DNA from: an uncultured Uliginosibacterium sp.
Lineage (GTDB): Bacteria; Pseudomonadota; Gammaproteobacteria; Burkholderiales; Rhodocyclaceae
Length of the DNA: 36,990 bases
Reading direction: 5' to 3'
Assembly (NCBI GenBank): GCA_945957295.1
Contig: CAMFLH010000015.1
Location: 1 to 36,990, forward strand
In this document: positions 8,810 through 16,741 of the stretch, piece by piece
How positions within the stretch are numbered: the first letter of the stretch is position 1
Layout: each line of letters begins with the position of its first letter
The notes under the pieces: model-generated
Seen by the model: only the letters and a program-made list of their open reading frames with translations
What the model was told of the DNA's origin: nothing
The model's database searches: none
Program-made: the position numbers and the translations under genes

Positions 8810-8837
8810 ACAAGGGGCGCCCGCGGGCGCCCCTTGT
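8810..8837 (-). terminator. Intrinsic terminator of tonB
   Basis: A perfect 13-bp inverted repeat (8810-8822 pairing with 8825-8837) closes on a 2-base centre. On the minus strand it is followed by TTTTGT, so it reads as a rho-independent terminator for the tonB gene ending at 8869. In the plus direction no T-tract follows, so for the YiiX-like gene it may only protect the 3' end. Confidence 0.8.
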
Positions 8838-8868
8838 CGTATCCGTGCCACCCCTGCCGCGAACGGCC

Positions 8869-9600
8869 TCAATCGGGCGAGTCGATCACCTGCAGCTGCA
8901 CCTTCTGTGCCACCAACTGGCCAGGCGGGTTGTAACGCCACTGACGGATCGCGTCGACGACCGGCTGGCGCAGCGCCGGGTTGCTGACTTCCAGTACTTC
9001 GAGATCCGCGACGGCGCCTTCCGGCGTCACGTTGAAGCGCAGTGTCGCGCTCTGAGCGCCCTTCAGGCGGCGGCGTACAGCCGTCGGAATGTCGGGCTCG
9101 ACCATCGTCACTAGTGTCGGCTGCGGTGGCGGCGGCAGCGCGGCGGGCTCGGGTGCAGCCGGTGCCGGATCGGCGGCCGGCGCCGCTACCGCGAGTTGCG
9201 CGGGCGCGGCGGGGGCCTCGATGGTCGGCGCCACGGGTGCCGGCTTCTCCGCTACGGCGGTGGGCGGTGTAGTTGCTTGCGCGGGGCGCGGTTTGCTTGC
9301 CGCCGCCGGTGCTGCGGCCACCGGTTTGGTTTCACGCGGAGGTGCGGGCGGCTTCTTGTCCTTGTCCTTTGCCTGTTCCACTTGCAGGATGAAACGCATC
9401 GGACCTTCGGCCTGACGTCGTGTGGCCTCAGACACTTCGGTTTCGGGCATCACCTGAGGTATTGGTTTCGCGCTCTGCGCGTTTGCTGCGCCGTGCCAGG
9501 CGGTCAGCATCGCCGCGCCGTAGAACCAGATCCAGCCATGCTTTCCGCCTCGTGCGCAACCAGCGTTGCGTACGCGTTCCCATGCAGCCATGCGCTTCAA
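8869..9600 (-). CDS. tonB: TonB-family energy-transducing protein
   Basis: A 243-residue protein that couples the inner-membrane ExbB/ExbD motor to outer-membrane receptors. It has one N-terminal hydrophobic segment (about 24-42), a long Pro/Ala/Lys-rich periplasmic spacer (about 75-160) and a C-terminal TonB domain from about 165 to the end, with the usual RRLKGAQSATLRF and IRQWRYNP segments. The start is a TTG at 9600: a full GGGGAGGT ribosome site sits 7 bp upstream of it, whereas the first ATG (9591) is 16 bp from that site. No exbB or exbD gene is next to it. It may energise the receptor at 5160-7340, but the two genes are separated by the YiiX-like gene, so a dedicated pairing is only inferred. 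The N-terminal segment ends in NAQ, like a cleavable signal peptide, which would be odd for TonB; some short TonB-domain proteins are periplasmic. Confidence 0.85.
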   Translation of the reverse strand: MKRMAAWERVRNAGCARGGKHGWIWFYGAAMLTAWHGAANAQSAKPIPQVMPETEVSEATRRQAEGPMRFILQVEQAKDKDKKPPAPPRETKPVAAAPAAASKPRPAQATTPPTAVAEKPAPVAPTIEAPAAPAQLAVAAPAADPAPAAPEPAALPPPPQPTLVTMVEPDIPTAVRRRLKGAQSATLRFNVTPEGAVADLEVLEVSNPALRQPVVDAIRQWRYNPPGQLVAQKVQLQVIDSPD

Positions 9601-10050
9601 TCGAGCGACCTCCCCAGATCATCAATCCCAAGATGGCCGCCGGTAGCAGCCATCCCTCACGCGCCGGACGGTCTCCAGCGCCAGAATTGCGAGAAGCAAA
9701 AAATACGCCGAATCTGCCGCAGCAGGCTTCTGCGCCCAAAAGCCCTGCGGAAGACGGTTGATTGCTGCATTGCGCCCCCCGACGCAATGCTTTGGAAAAT
9801 CATGCTGATACGGCGCGCGCATCCCAGCGCTGCGCAGGTCAGGGCGGCAATTGTGGGGTGCAAGTCGCACGACGCACAACCCGCAAGGTGACATTTTTGA
9901 TGTTGTTGTCGATGTGATTGCAATGCACCGTGTCGGCGCGCGCTGCGCTGCGCCGATGCACGGGGTGACAAGTGTTGACGAAGGCACTGGCGCGGCATGC
10001 GCCGCAAGCCCAACATGCGCGCTGGCATAGCTGCATGACGGAGGCACACG
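9601..10050. other. 450-bp non-coding stretch between tonB and the next gene
   Basis: This divergent intergenic region must hold promoters for tonB (minus) and for the gene at 10051 (plus). Frames on the minus strand cross it (for example 9622-10287), but they are rich in Arg, Ala and Cys, lack a recognisable domain and overlap the next gene, so I treat them as non-coding. An imperfect hairpin of 12 bp with a 2-base bulge lies at 9928-9963. I found no convincing sigma-70 pair. Confidence 0.5.
9928..9963. other. Imperfect hairpin in the 5' region of the 10051 gene
   Basis: CCGTG plus TCGGCGC (9928-9939) pairs with GCGCCGA plus CACGG (9950-9963), leaving a 2-base bulge and a 10-base loop. No T-tract follows on the plus strand. 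It could be a regulatory leader structure or chance in GC-rich DNA. Confidence 0.3.
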
Positions 10051-11064
10051 ATGGGATTGTTCGATTGGCTGCGCAAGCTGGAGACGCCGGCCGCGGTGGA
10101 TCTCGTTTCGCCACAGCTGGTGCGTGATGCGACCGAGTTCCTGATTCGTCAGACCGACCCGAAGCTTGCGCTGTGCGCCCGCCCGCATGAGCGGCTGGCC
10201 CCCTGCGTCGAAAGCACGATCCGCCACATCATCGCGAGCGTGAAGCAGATGCCCGCGCCCTGCGATGCGTCGCCTGAACACTGGCATGCTTCACCCGAGC
10301 TTGCAGCCTTCTTCGTTTCCGCGGATGAACTTGCCACGGCCTTCAGCCGCTCCGAGGCCTTGCAGGCGTTGTTTGAGCAGAACCCGGTGCTGGATGAGGC
10401 TTACGCGGTGCTGGGTACCACGCTGATCGAGCGCAAGGGCCTCGGCATGGCGATGGAGGGCGAGATGCTGCGCCGCGATGTGGTGCAGACCAGCGTCAGC
10501 TTCTCGAATCCGCGCGTGCATATCGTCGCCCCGGACATCGAGGGGCTCGGGCGCACCGTTGCGTGGCGGATGTTTGAAGAAATTGCCATGGTTGCCTTGG
10601 AGCGCATCGATGCCCTGCGAGAGGAACGCAAGAGCCTCGCTGACGACCGCACTCTGCTGCAGACGCGCCTGCAGATGCTGCACGGCCATGGCACCGGCTT
10701 CGATGTGCACGAGGGCGGGCACGATGGCGAATCGCTCAAGGCCTTGCTCGAAGAAAACACGCGCGCGCTGGCGGCTTCCGGCGCCGGCGCAGACGCGCTG
10801 GAGCACGAGCTTGAAGTGGTCCGCGGCGTGCTCGAGCAGTCCGAATCGCTGGTGTCGATCACGCCGCGGGTGATGCGGCTGACGCCGATGAACCTCCTGG
10901 TCGAAGGCGAAAGCAGCGAGCCCCTGCGTGAGATCCGCTTCGCCTGCGCGCGCGCCGAGCGTATCCGCCCGGTCACGCGCGCTGCACTGCAGGTGCGCTT
11001 CCCGCGCAGTGCGATGCGTAAGGTGACGATGAGTTTTGCAGAAGCGAGCCGCTTGCCGATCTAG
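10051..11064 (+). CDS. Uncharacterised helical cytosolic protein
   Basis: A 337-residue protein with no signal peptide or membrane segment. The start ATG at 10051 has GGAG 7 bp upstream. It begins MGLFDWLRKL, an amphipathic start. The middle (about 185-285) is rich in Leu, Glu, Arg and Ala and probably forms coiled coils or helix bundles; the last 60 residues look like a small mixed alpha/beta domain. I do not recognise a family. It stands alone, preceded by a 450-bp gap and convergent with the flavin reductase gene. The codon pattern matches the neighbours, so it is a genuine resident gene rather than a random frame. Confidence 0.82.
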   Translation: MGLFDWLRKLETPAAVDLVSPQLVRDATEFLIRQTDPKLALCARPHERLAPCVESTIRHIIASVKQMPAPCDASPEHWHASPELAAFFVSADELATAFSRSEALQALFEQNPVLDEAYAVLGTTLIERKGLGMAMEGEMLRRDVVQTSVSFSNPRVHIVAPDIEGLGRTVAWRMFEEIAMVALERIDALREERKSLADDRTLLQTRLQMLHGHGTGFDVHEGGHDGESLKALLEENTRALAASGAGADALEHELEVVRGVLEQSESLVSITPRVMRLTPMNLLVEGESSEPLREIRFACARAERIRPVTRAALQVRFPRSAMRKVTMSFAEASRLPI

Positions 11065-11071
11065 CGTTCGC

Positions 11072-11102
11072 TAGCCCGCATCGTTCTGCGATGCGTGGGC
11101 TA
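11072..11102. terminator. Hairpin between convergent genes
   Basis: TAGCCCGCATCG (11072-11083) pairs with 11089-11102 with a 2-base bulge and a 5-base loop. It lies just past the stop at 11064 and before the stop of the minus-strand reductase gene (11120). No T-tract follows on either side, so termination is plausible but not clear. Confidence 0.4.
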
Positions 11103-11119
11103 CGAAGCGTCGGGCGGGT

Positions 11120-11674
11120 TCACACCGGCGCGGTCAGGAAGGTGTGTGCCGCGGCCATGGCGGCGCTGTCGGCCAGCACGGCATCGGGCGCACCGCCCTT
11201 GCCCCATAGCGCACCCATCCACTGCATGCCAAGGAAGTCGGCACACAGCTTGTAGCTGTCGAACATCGGCTGTGCCTTGGCGCGGTCGCCGCTGGTGGCG
11301 ATCACCCACAGGCGTTTGGTGCTCATGTGGGTCTTGAAGTCGACGCCGGGCACCCGCATCCACGCGCTCCACTGGTCAAGATAGGCCTTCAGCGGCGAGG
11401 GCACGGAGAACCAGTAGACCGGCGACACGAACACGATGTCGCTGGCTGCGAGTGTTGCGTCGAGCAGCGTCGCCGCATCGCCTTGGGGCGGCGGGTAGCT
11501 GCCGACGGTATGGCGTAGATCGACGAAGTTCGGCAGCTCGCACTGCGCCAGCGAAATCCAGTGTTGCGGCGTGCCCGCGGGCAGTGCTTCGGCTGCTGCG
11601 CGGGCAAGGGTTTCGGTGTTGCCGACATGGCCCGGTTCGCGGGTGCTGGCGGTCAGGAAGAGGAAGTTGCGCAT
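11120..11674 (-). CDS. NAD(P)H-dependent FMN reductase (flavodoxin fold)
   Basis: A 184-residue cytosolic flavoprotein of the NADPH-dependent FMN reductase/quinone reductase type. The N-terminal FMN phosphate loop follows the first strand (LTASTREPGHVGNT, residues 7-20). The second FMN-binding loop is at SPVYWFSVPSPLK (about 85-97), with the PxYW and P-x-x-LK pattern of this fold. Length is typical. Such enzymes reduce flavin, quinones, azo compounds or other electrophiles. It lies 41 bp after the secreted protein gene at 11716-12768 and may be co-transcribed with it. The physiological substrate cannot be told from the sequence. Confidence 0.87.
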   Translation of the reverse strand: MRNFLFLTASTREPGHVGNTETLARAAAEALPAGTPQHWISLAQCELPNFVDLRHTVGSYPPPQGDAATLLDATLAASDIVFVSPVYWFSVPSPLKAYLDQWSAWMRVPGVDFKTHMSTKRLWVIATSGDRAKAQPMFDSYKLCADFLGMQWMGALWGKGGAPDAVLADSAAMAAAHTFLTAPV

Positions 11675-11715
11675 CGGTTCGGGATGTATCGAAGAGGTGA
11701 TCGGCGGCGGGCGAC

Positions 11716-12768
11716 TCAGCGTTCAAAGCGCATGCCGCAGAGGGCGTCGTCCGCCTGCTTGGGCCATAGCTGAATCTGTTCCAGCGTGAGCGTGCCACCT
11801 TCAAGGCGCACGCGCCCGCTCAGCCGTAGCGCTTCTGGCAGCTGGTTGCCGCCTTCGGGCAGGAAGGTGATTGTGCCGCGCTCCGGGTCGTGACGATAGC
11901 GGCCCCAGTAGTCCTTGTAGGCTTCGAAGGGCTCACGGGTGACGCTGAACTCACCGCCGGCGTCGAAGATCAGTTCGCGGATTGGTGCAGTGACGCTCCG
12001 TTCCCCGCCATCGCATGCGATGGCGGCGGTCTGGTGCCAACGGCCGGCAAGCGGGTGGTGGCTCGGATCGAACACGCGTAGCGATGCCTTCACTTCGCGT
12101 GTGCCGATCTGCGCCCGCACGGCGAGGAGGCTGCCATCCGCGGCGTCGGGCGGTACGCGGATCGTGCCCTGTTGATCGGTTGTCGCCGGCGCGTCGACTT
12201 GCCAACGATCCACGCAGTCCGCCGGGAGCGCATGTTGCAGGCCCGGTCGCTCGACGCGCCAGACTTCGCCGCGGACCGTATTCCCCGGCGCGATGTCGAC
12301 GACATGGTCCCAGATCATTAGCGCGCCGGGGCCGGTGCAGGCCTGTGCTTCGGAAGGGTGGGGCGCGAACGCGATCTCGCCGCGATCGGCATCCCAACGC
12401 CACGCCGCCGGCGCAGGCAGGCGCGCCGATATCCGCAGCAGCAGCGGGCCGGCCAGCAGCGCCGGGTCGGCCGGCCGGGCGCGCAGACGCGCAGCGAGCA
12501 GATCGGTGCGAAGGGCATTGCTGCCAAGCGCGCTCTGCCAGCGCTCGCGGGCTTGGGTGCTGAGCCGCCACGCCGGTGCCTGCCAGGGATCGGGCCAGGC
12601 TGCTGCGGGGCGAGCATCGCAGCGCGACAGCGACAGCACGACGGTCTCATGTGCTGCATCGAGAATGTCGAGAAAGGGCGCGCATGCCGCTGCACCGGCA
12701 ATGGCGGGTGCGGACAGCATCGTTACGGCAAGCAGGCTGCGCAGCCAACGTATCGCATGAGTCTTCAT
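11716..12768 (-). CDS. Uncharacterised secreted protein
   Basis: A 350-residue exported protein. The N-terminus is a signal peptide ending AIAGAAA (about residue 25), after which a periplasmic protein with several Cys follows. The C-terminal ~100 residues (starting LAGRWH) alternate in the manner of a small beta-barrel, lipocalin-like domain, with GRYRHDPERGTITF and LEGGTLTLEQ segments. I do not recognise a family. I chose ATG 12768; a GTG at 12780 is in frame, but the signal peptide is well formed from the ATG. The start lies 225 bp from that of the divergent dehydrogenase gene, and the flavin reductase follows at 41 bp, so both may share an operon. Confidence 0.78.
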   Translation of the reverse strand: MKTHAIRWLRSLLAVTMLSAPAIAGAAACAPFLDILDAAHETVVLSLSRCDARPAAAWPDPWQAPAWRLSTQARERWQSALGSNALRTDLLAARLRARPADPALLAGPLLLRISARLPAPAAWRWDADRGEIAFAPHPSEAQACTGPGALMIWDHVVDIAPGNTVRGEVWRVERPGLQHALPADCVDRWQVDAPATTDQQGTIRVPPDAADGSLLAVRAQIGTREVKASLRVFDPSHHPLAGRWHQTAAIACDGGERSVTAPIRELIFDAGGEFSVTREPFEAYKDYWGRYRHDPERGTITFLPEGGNQLPEALRLSGRVRLEGGTLTLEQIQLWPKQADDALCGMRFER

Positions 12769-12993
12769 CGTCTTCACCACTCATTGCCACGGCGATTGGT
12801 GGCCAAGCGGGGCGCTCGCCGCTCGGTATCTGCGCGACAGTCCGGATTGACCCTCGCCACGCGCATCGCTATGGTGCGCCCTCGCTCTTTTTCCCGCCCG
12901 ATATCGCGAACGGCCACAAGCCACAGCGCGAACTTCTTGCCCAACCCGGATCCGGGGGCGGCATTGATCCCAACACCCATAGGGAGCTTCGAC

Positions 12994-14028
12994 ATGATCT
13001 TCAATCACTCCGACTTCGACCAGCATGAGCAGGTCGTGTTCTGCGCCAAACCGAACGCCGGGCTGGCCGCCATCATCGCTATCCACGACACCCATCGTGG
13101 CCCTGCGCTGGGCGGCTGCCGCCACTGGCACTATGCCGACGATGCGGCTGCGCTGACCGATGCGCTGCGCTTGTCGCGTGGCATGAGCTACAAGGCCGCA
13201 CTGGCGAATCTGCCGCTTGGTGGCGGCAAATCCGTGATTCTCGCCAACTCCGCCGCCGATCGTGCCCGCATGTTCGAGGCCTTCGGCGAAGCCGTCGAGC
13301 GCGTCGGTGGGCGCTACATCACGGCCGAGGACGTCGGCACTACCACCGCTGACATGTCGGCGATCCGGCGTGCCACGCGGCATGTCAGTGGTGTCGCCCC
13401 GAGCGAAGGCGGCCGCGGTGATCCGTCGCCGGCCACCGCGCTCGGTGTGCTGATGGGCATGCTGGCAGCGCTGGAAGTGCGCTTCGACAACGATAGCCTG
13501 CAGGGCCGCCGCGTCGCGGTGCAGGGGCTGGGCAGTGTCGGCTTCGCGCTGTGTCGCCTCCTGCACGAGCGCGGTGCGCGGCTGGTCGTGGCGGACATCG
13601 CCGCGGAGCGTGTCGAGCGCGCAGTACGCGAGTTCGATGCGGTGTCGGTGGCGGTCGATGTGATCCATGCGGTCGAGGCCGATGTGTTCGCGCCCTGCGC
13701 ACTCGGCGCGGTGCTCGACGATGTGCGCGTGCCGCAACTGGCGTGCGCGGTCGTTGCCGGTGCCGCCAACAACCAGCTCGCGTACGACGGCATCGACGCG
13801 ACATTGCAAGCGCGCGGCGTGCTGTACGCGCCGGACTACCTCATCAACGCGGGCGGCTTGATAAAGGTCGCCGGCGAATACCTTGGCTTCCCGGTTGAGG
13901 AAGCGGATCGGCGCGTACTCGCGATCCGCGAGCGCACGACCGAGGTGCTGCTGACGGCACTGCGCGATGGGGTGCCGACTGCTCAGGTGGCCGACCGCCT
14001 TGCACGGTCCCGCATCGGCCGCGCTTGA
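12994..14028 (+). CDS. Leucine/phenylalanine/valine dehydrogenase
   Basis: A 344-residue cytosolic NAD(P)-dependent amino-acid dehydrogenase that deaminates branched-chain or aromatic amino acids to 2-oxo acids and ammonium, or works in reverse. The family active site is present: Lys67 in MSYKAAL, Lys79 in LGGGKSVI and Asp113 in TAEDVG. The nucleotide-binding Rossmann loop GLGSVG is at 178-183. These fit leucine dehydrogenase more than glutamate dehydrogenase, as does the short length. The start is ATG 12994 with AGGGAG 7 bp upstream; the longer upstream frame is not supported. The gene is flanked by unrelated genes, so substrate preference (Leu, Val or Phe) is open. It could feed amino-acid carbon into the acyl-CoA metabolism suggested by the ligase operon, but that link is only a guess. 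Confidence 0.93.
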   Translation: MIFNHSDFDQHEQVVFCAKPNAGLAAIIAIHDTHRGPALGGCRHWHYADDAAALTDALRLSRGMSYKAALANLPLGGGKSVILANSAADRARMFEAFGEAVERVGGRYITAEDVGTTTADMSAIRRATRHVSGVAPSEGGRGDPSPATALGVLMGMLAALEVRFDNDSLQGRRVAVQGLGSVGFALCRLLHERGARLVVADIAAERVERAVREFDAVSVAVDVIHAVEADVFAPCALGAVLDDVRVPQLACAVVAGAANNQLAYDGIDATLQARGVLYAPDYLINAGGLIKVAGEYLGFPVEEADRRVLAIRERTTEVLLTALRDGVPTAQVADRLARSRIGRA

Positions 14029-14051
14029 TCCGCGAGAGGCGCGGCGCGGGC

Positions 14052-14465
14052 TCACTCCAGCAGCTCCGCCGCGTGCTCGGCAATTGCCTGCGGGCAGATC
14101 GCGCAGAAGCGTTTAACGCTGAGCCCGATCTGCCGCGCGGTGACGCCGCCGCCGAGCAGCAGGTGGTAGGAAAACCGCAGCTTGCCGCGTTCGTCGATCG
14201 CGGCGCGTACCAGCATGTACTCGCGGTTGATCCGGTTCGCACAGTCGAGCCGGGCGAGATGCGGTACGTCATCCATGAAGCTGTACTGCGCCGCGAGCGT
14301 AATGCGATCGTGTTCGGGTTCGGGCAGCAGCACGTAACAGACCATGCCCTCGCGAACCAGAACGTCGCCATCCCCGTCGATTTCAACCTCCATCAGTGCG
14401 GCATCGAGAATCTCGCGAAGCACTTCGCGCGTGACTGCGTCCGGTGCGAGAAATCCGTTGTTCAT
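14052..14465 (-). CDS. YbjN-like / chaperone-fold protein
   Basis: A 137-residue cytosolic protein. The alternation of helices and strands, with acidic EVEIDGDGDVLV and YVLLPEPEHDRITL strands, resembles the YbjN/T3SS-chaperone-like fold whose members have no settled biochemical role. The start is ATG 14465, chosen because GGAGAGGAA lies close upstream; a longer frame to 14510 begins in sequence with no ribosome site. It converges on the dehydrogenase with a 23-bp gap and is divergent from the ompA-family gene. The Cys pair CAICP near the C-terminus could bind a metal or be incidental. The family assignment is tentative. Confidence 0.72.
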   Translation of the reverse strand: MNNGFLAPDAVTREVLREILDAALMEVEIDGDGDVLVREGMVCYVLLPEPEHDRITLAAQYSFMDDVPHLARLDCANRINREYMLVRAAIDERGKLRFSYHLLLGGGVTARQIGLSVKRFCAICPQAIAEHAAELLE

Positions 14466-14556
14466 GGTTCTTCCTCTCCATGTGCTGCAGGTCACGTTGC
14501 CTGCATGCAATTGGACGTCGTCCGTTGCCCAGCGTCAGGGATAGCGAAAAGGCGGG

Positions 14557-14585
14557 TGGAAAAAGCGGTGTTGCGGGTCTATAAC
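14557..14585 (+). promoter_or_regulatory. Candidate sigma-70 promoter of the ompA-family gene
   Basis: TGGAAA at 14557-14562 (4 of 6 to TTGACA) and TATAAC at 14580-14585 (5 of 6 to TATAAT) are separated by 17 bp. The expected start near 14592 gives an ~80-base leader ahead of the ATG at 14671. Not tested; promoter calls in GC-rich DNA are uncertain. Confidence 0.42.
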
Positions 14586-14670
14586 CGGCTCGCGGGCCGT
14601 GAAATCGTGTGCAGCCTGGCCCGCCGTCCCGAAGACCAAGAACAAGCAGCCACTAGATAGGAGATCAGCC

Positions 14671-15705
14671 ATGTCCGCGCTAAGTATGCGCATTGCCGCG
14701 TTGGGGATCCTTGCGCTTGCAGGAACTGCCCACGCACAGGAAGCCTACAACCCGTCCTGGTATGCAGTTCCCAGTGCCACCACCCTGGATTCGGACAAGG
14801 ACTGGCAGTCCGACGACATGAAGTTGGGTGGCGGCTTGGCGATCGGGGGCCCGCTTTCGCAGTCTTTCGATTTGCAACTCGGCGCCTACGGCAATCGCAC
14901 CACCAATCCGAACTCCTACCGTCAGAACATTCTTGGTGCCGATGTGCTCTGGCTATTCTCCCGCAGTAGCTTCCGCCCCTTCCTGTTGGCGGGTGGCGGT
15001 ATCGAGGATGACAAGGTCGGCTCCGCAACGGGTACCTACAGCAAGAGTGCCGGTTTCCTGAACGGTGGCGCGGGCTTCCAGTGGTTCTGGGGCCAGCAGA
15101 TCTTCCTGCAGGCGGATGCGCGCTACATCTACGGCTTCACCAGCAGGGACAAGTGGGGCGAGGACTTGGGTTCGAGCGGCAACGTGATGTATCGCGTTGG
15201 CCTCGGCTGGGTCTTCAGCCCGCCGCCCAAGCCTGCTGAACCGATTGCCGTGGCGCGGGCGGAAGCGCCTAAGCCCACTGCTCCGGCGCCGGTTGCGCCG
15301 AAGCCGTCTGCCGAGAAGGTGACGCTGGCGGCCGATGCCTTGTTCGACTTCGACAAGGCGGTGCTGCGTGACGATGGCAAGGCGAAGCTGGCCGAGTTCG
15401 CTACGCAGGCCAAGTCGCTCTCCACGCTGGAAGTGATCACCGCGGTGGGCTACACCGATCGCCTCGGCAAGGACGCGTACAACCAGACGCTGTCCGAGCA
15501 ACGCGCCGCAGCGGTGAAGAACTTCCTCGTCGAGCAGGGTATCGATCCGAACCGCGTTGCGACCGAAGGCAAGGGCAAGGCGAACCCGATCGCGCCGTGT
15601 ACCGGCCTGGGTGCGGAGAACAACCGCAACAAGCTGCTGGTCGAGTGTCTGCAGACCAACCGCCGCGTCGAGGTGGAAGTCATCGGCACGCGCATGCCGC
15701 AGTAA
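14671..15705 (+). CDS. OmpA-family outer-membrane protein
   Basis: A 344-residue outer-membrane protein that ties the outer membrane to peptidoglycan. A signal peptide ends AHAQ (about residue 23). Residues 25-185 form a small beta-barrel with repeated aromatic strands, a Pro/Ala/Lys linker follows (about 190-215), and an OmpA C-terminal peptidoglycan-binding domain runs from about 218 to the end, with ALFDFDKAVL, the NRV segment (IDPNRVATEG) and the final NRRVEVEV. Two Cys in the last third (near PCTGL and VECLQTN) can form the disulfide typical of many family members. The start is ATG 14671 with AGGAGA 6-11 bp upstream, not the earlier in-frame ATG at 14599. A strong terminator follows. It may serve as a general structural porin. 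Confidence 0.93.
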   Translation: MSALSMRIAALGILALAGTAHAQEAYNPSWYAVPSATTLDSDKDWQSDDMKLGGGLAIGGPLSQSFDLQLGAYGNRTTNPNSYRQNILGADVLWLFSRSSFRPFLLAGGGIEDDKVGSATGTYSKSAGFLNGGAGFQWFWGQQIFLQADARYIYGFTSRDKWGEDLGSSGNVMYRVGLGWVFSPPPKPAEPIAVARAEAPKPTAPAPVAPKPSAEKVTLAADALFDFDKAVLRDDGKAKLAEFATQAKSLSTLEVITAVGYTDRLGKDAYNQTLSEQRAAAVKNFLVEQGIDPNRVATEGKGKANPIAPCTGLGAENNRNKLLVECLQTNRRVEVEVIGTRMPQ

Positions 15706-15719
15706 GCGCCGCACAAGCA

Positions 15720-15752
15720 AAAAAGCCCCGCCGAAGTCTGGCGGGGCTTTTT
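15720..15752. terminator. Bidirectional intrinsic terminator
   Basis: AAAAAGCCCCGCC (15720-15732) pairs with GGCGGGGCTTTTT (15740-15752) around a 7-base loop. Each strand ends in a T-run, so it can stop both the ompA-family gene (plus) and the Crp/Fnr gene (minus). Confidence 0.93.
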
Positions 15753-15770
15753 CATTTGCAGGCGATGGTC

Positions 15771-16445
15771 TCAGGGGCCGAAGCGGCGCAGTCCTTCGAG
15801 ATCCTTGATCGTCAGGCCGCCGTATTCAACATGCAGCAACCCGGCTTGTTCCAGCACCTTCAAGGCCTGGTTCACCCGCTGGCGCGACACGCCGGCGAGG
15901 TAGCCGATCTCCTCTTGCGAAATCTGCAACTGCGCGCCGATGCCGGGGTACAGCACGGTGTTGAACAGCCCGGCGAGGCAGCGTGCCACCCGGGCGTCCG
16001 GGTCGAGCAGGCGGTCATTCTCCACCGTTGCGATGAACTGACCCAGGCGTTCGTTGAGTTGCTGAAGCAGGAAGCGGTTGAACGGGATGCTGGTGTCGAG
16101 CAGCCACATGAAAGTGGCCTTGGGCATCAGCGCGATGTGTGAATCGCGCAACGCGATCACGTCGTACTTGCGCAGTTCGTTCTTCAGGATCGAGCCTTCG
16201 CCGAACCAGCCGCCACGTGGCACGCCGGTGAAGGTGGTCGAACGGCCGTCCGCCGAGAAGGTGTTGATCTTCACCAGCCCGTCGACGATGCCGAGCCAGT
16301 GTTCGACCGGATCCCCCTTGCGTACCACCGTCGCCCCGGCGGCGAAGAAACGCACCTGCACTTCGCGCTCGACGCGCATGCGCTGGATGTCGGTCAGGTC
16401 GATCGTCCAGAGACTGTCGCGCAACAGGTCTGCAAGCGTGCTCAT
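15771..16445 (-). CDS. Crp/Fnr-family transcription regulator
   Basis: A 224-residue cytosolic regulator. Residues about 25-125 form the cyclic-nucleotide-binding-type beta-roll (VRKGDPVEHWLGIVDG and GGWFGEGSIL segments), a long dimer helix follows, and the C-terminal winged helix (about 155-215) contains SQEEIGYLAGVSRQRVNQAL, the DNA-recognition helix-turn-helix. I do not see the N-terminal Cys cluster of Fnr, so oxygen sensing via an Fe-S cluster is unlikely; whether it binds cAMP or another ligand cannot be decided by eye. I chose ATG 16445 because a much longer frame upstream is low-complexity; the ribosome site is weak. It is divergent from the acyl-CoA ligase-ABC operon, with a 296-bp gap, and is a natural candidate to regulate it. 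Confidence 0.87.
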   Translation of the reverse strand: MSTLADLLRDSLWTIDLTDIQRMRVEREVQVRFFAAGATVVRKGDPVEHWLGIVDGLVKINTFSADGRSTTFTGVPRGGWFGEGSILKNELRKYDVIALRDSHIALMPKATFMWLLDTSIPFNRFLLQQLNERLGQFIATVENDRLLDPDARVARCLAGLFNTVLYPGIGAQLQISQEEIGYLAGVSRQRVNQALKVLEQAGLLHVEYGGLTIKDLEGLRRFGP

Positions 16446-16741
16446 TTTGATTGTCCGTATGGTGACAGCACGCTGTAAGCGCGCTTGGCTATGGTGCAAG
16501 CGCCCCGGCAATGGCGCACGTGCGGCAGTGCACGATTGAGCCGAAAGGCGGGACACAGTACAAAGCGTTGTGCGCAGGGGGGACGCAGGGCCGCGGGGGA
16601 GTCGGCCAGGCGTCAGCGCACGACACCGGAACGCGCAGGCAAAGCATCTGCGCGCGAACAAAGGAGGATTCTGGCACAAGTCGCGGCCTCGCGATTCCCG
16701 CCAGAAGGCGCGCTGCGCCGACAAGACGAGGAGGGTGGGGA
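16446..16741. promoter_or_regulatory. Divergent control region of crp/fnr-like gene and ligase operon
   Basis: The 296 bp between the two starts must carry both promoters. A plus-strand candidate pair, TTGAGC at 16536-16541 and TACAAA at 16559-16564, has a 17-bp spacer (each 4 of 6 to consensus) and would give a leader of about 170 bases. I saw no clear Crp or Fnr palindrome. Confidence 0.45.

Noticed and set aside
8810-8837. Terminator for the plus-strand YiiX-like gene.
   Set aside because: No T-tract follows on the plus strand; the T-tract is on the minus strand, so it belongs to tonB.
9622-10287. Minus-strand frame of 221 codons across the 9601-10050 gap.
   Set aside because: It overlaps a well-supported plus gene, has no ribosome site and no domain-like pattern.
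12358-12993. Upstream extension of the dehydrogenase frame to 556 codons.
   Set aside because: A strong ribosome site is at 12981-12986 before ATG 12994, and the family starts there; the extension overlaps the secreted protein gene and looks random.
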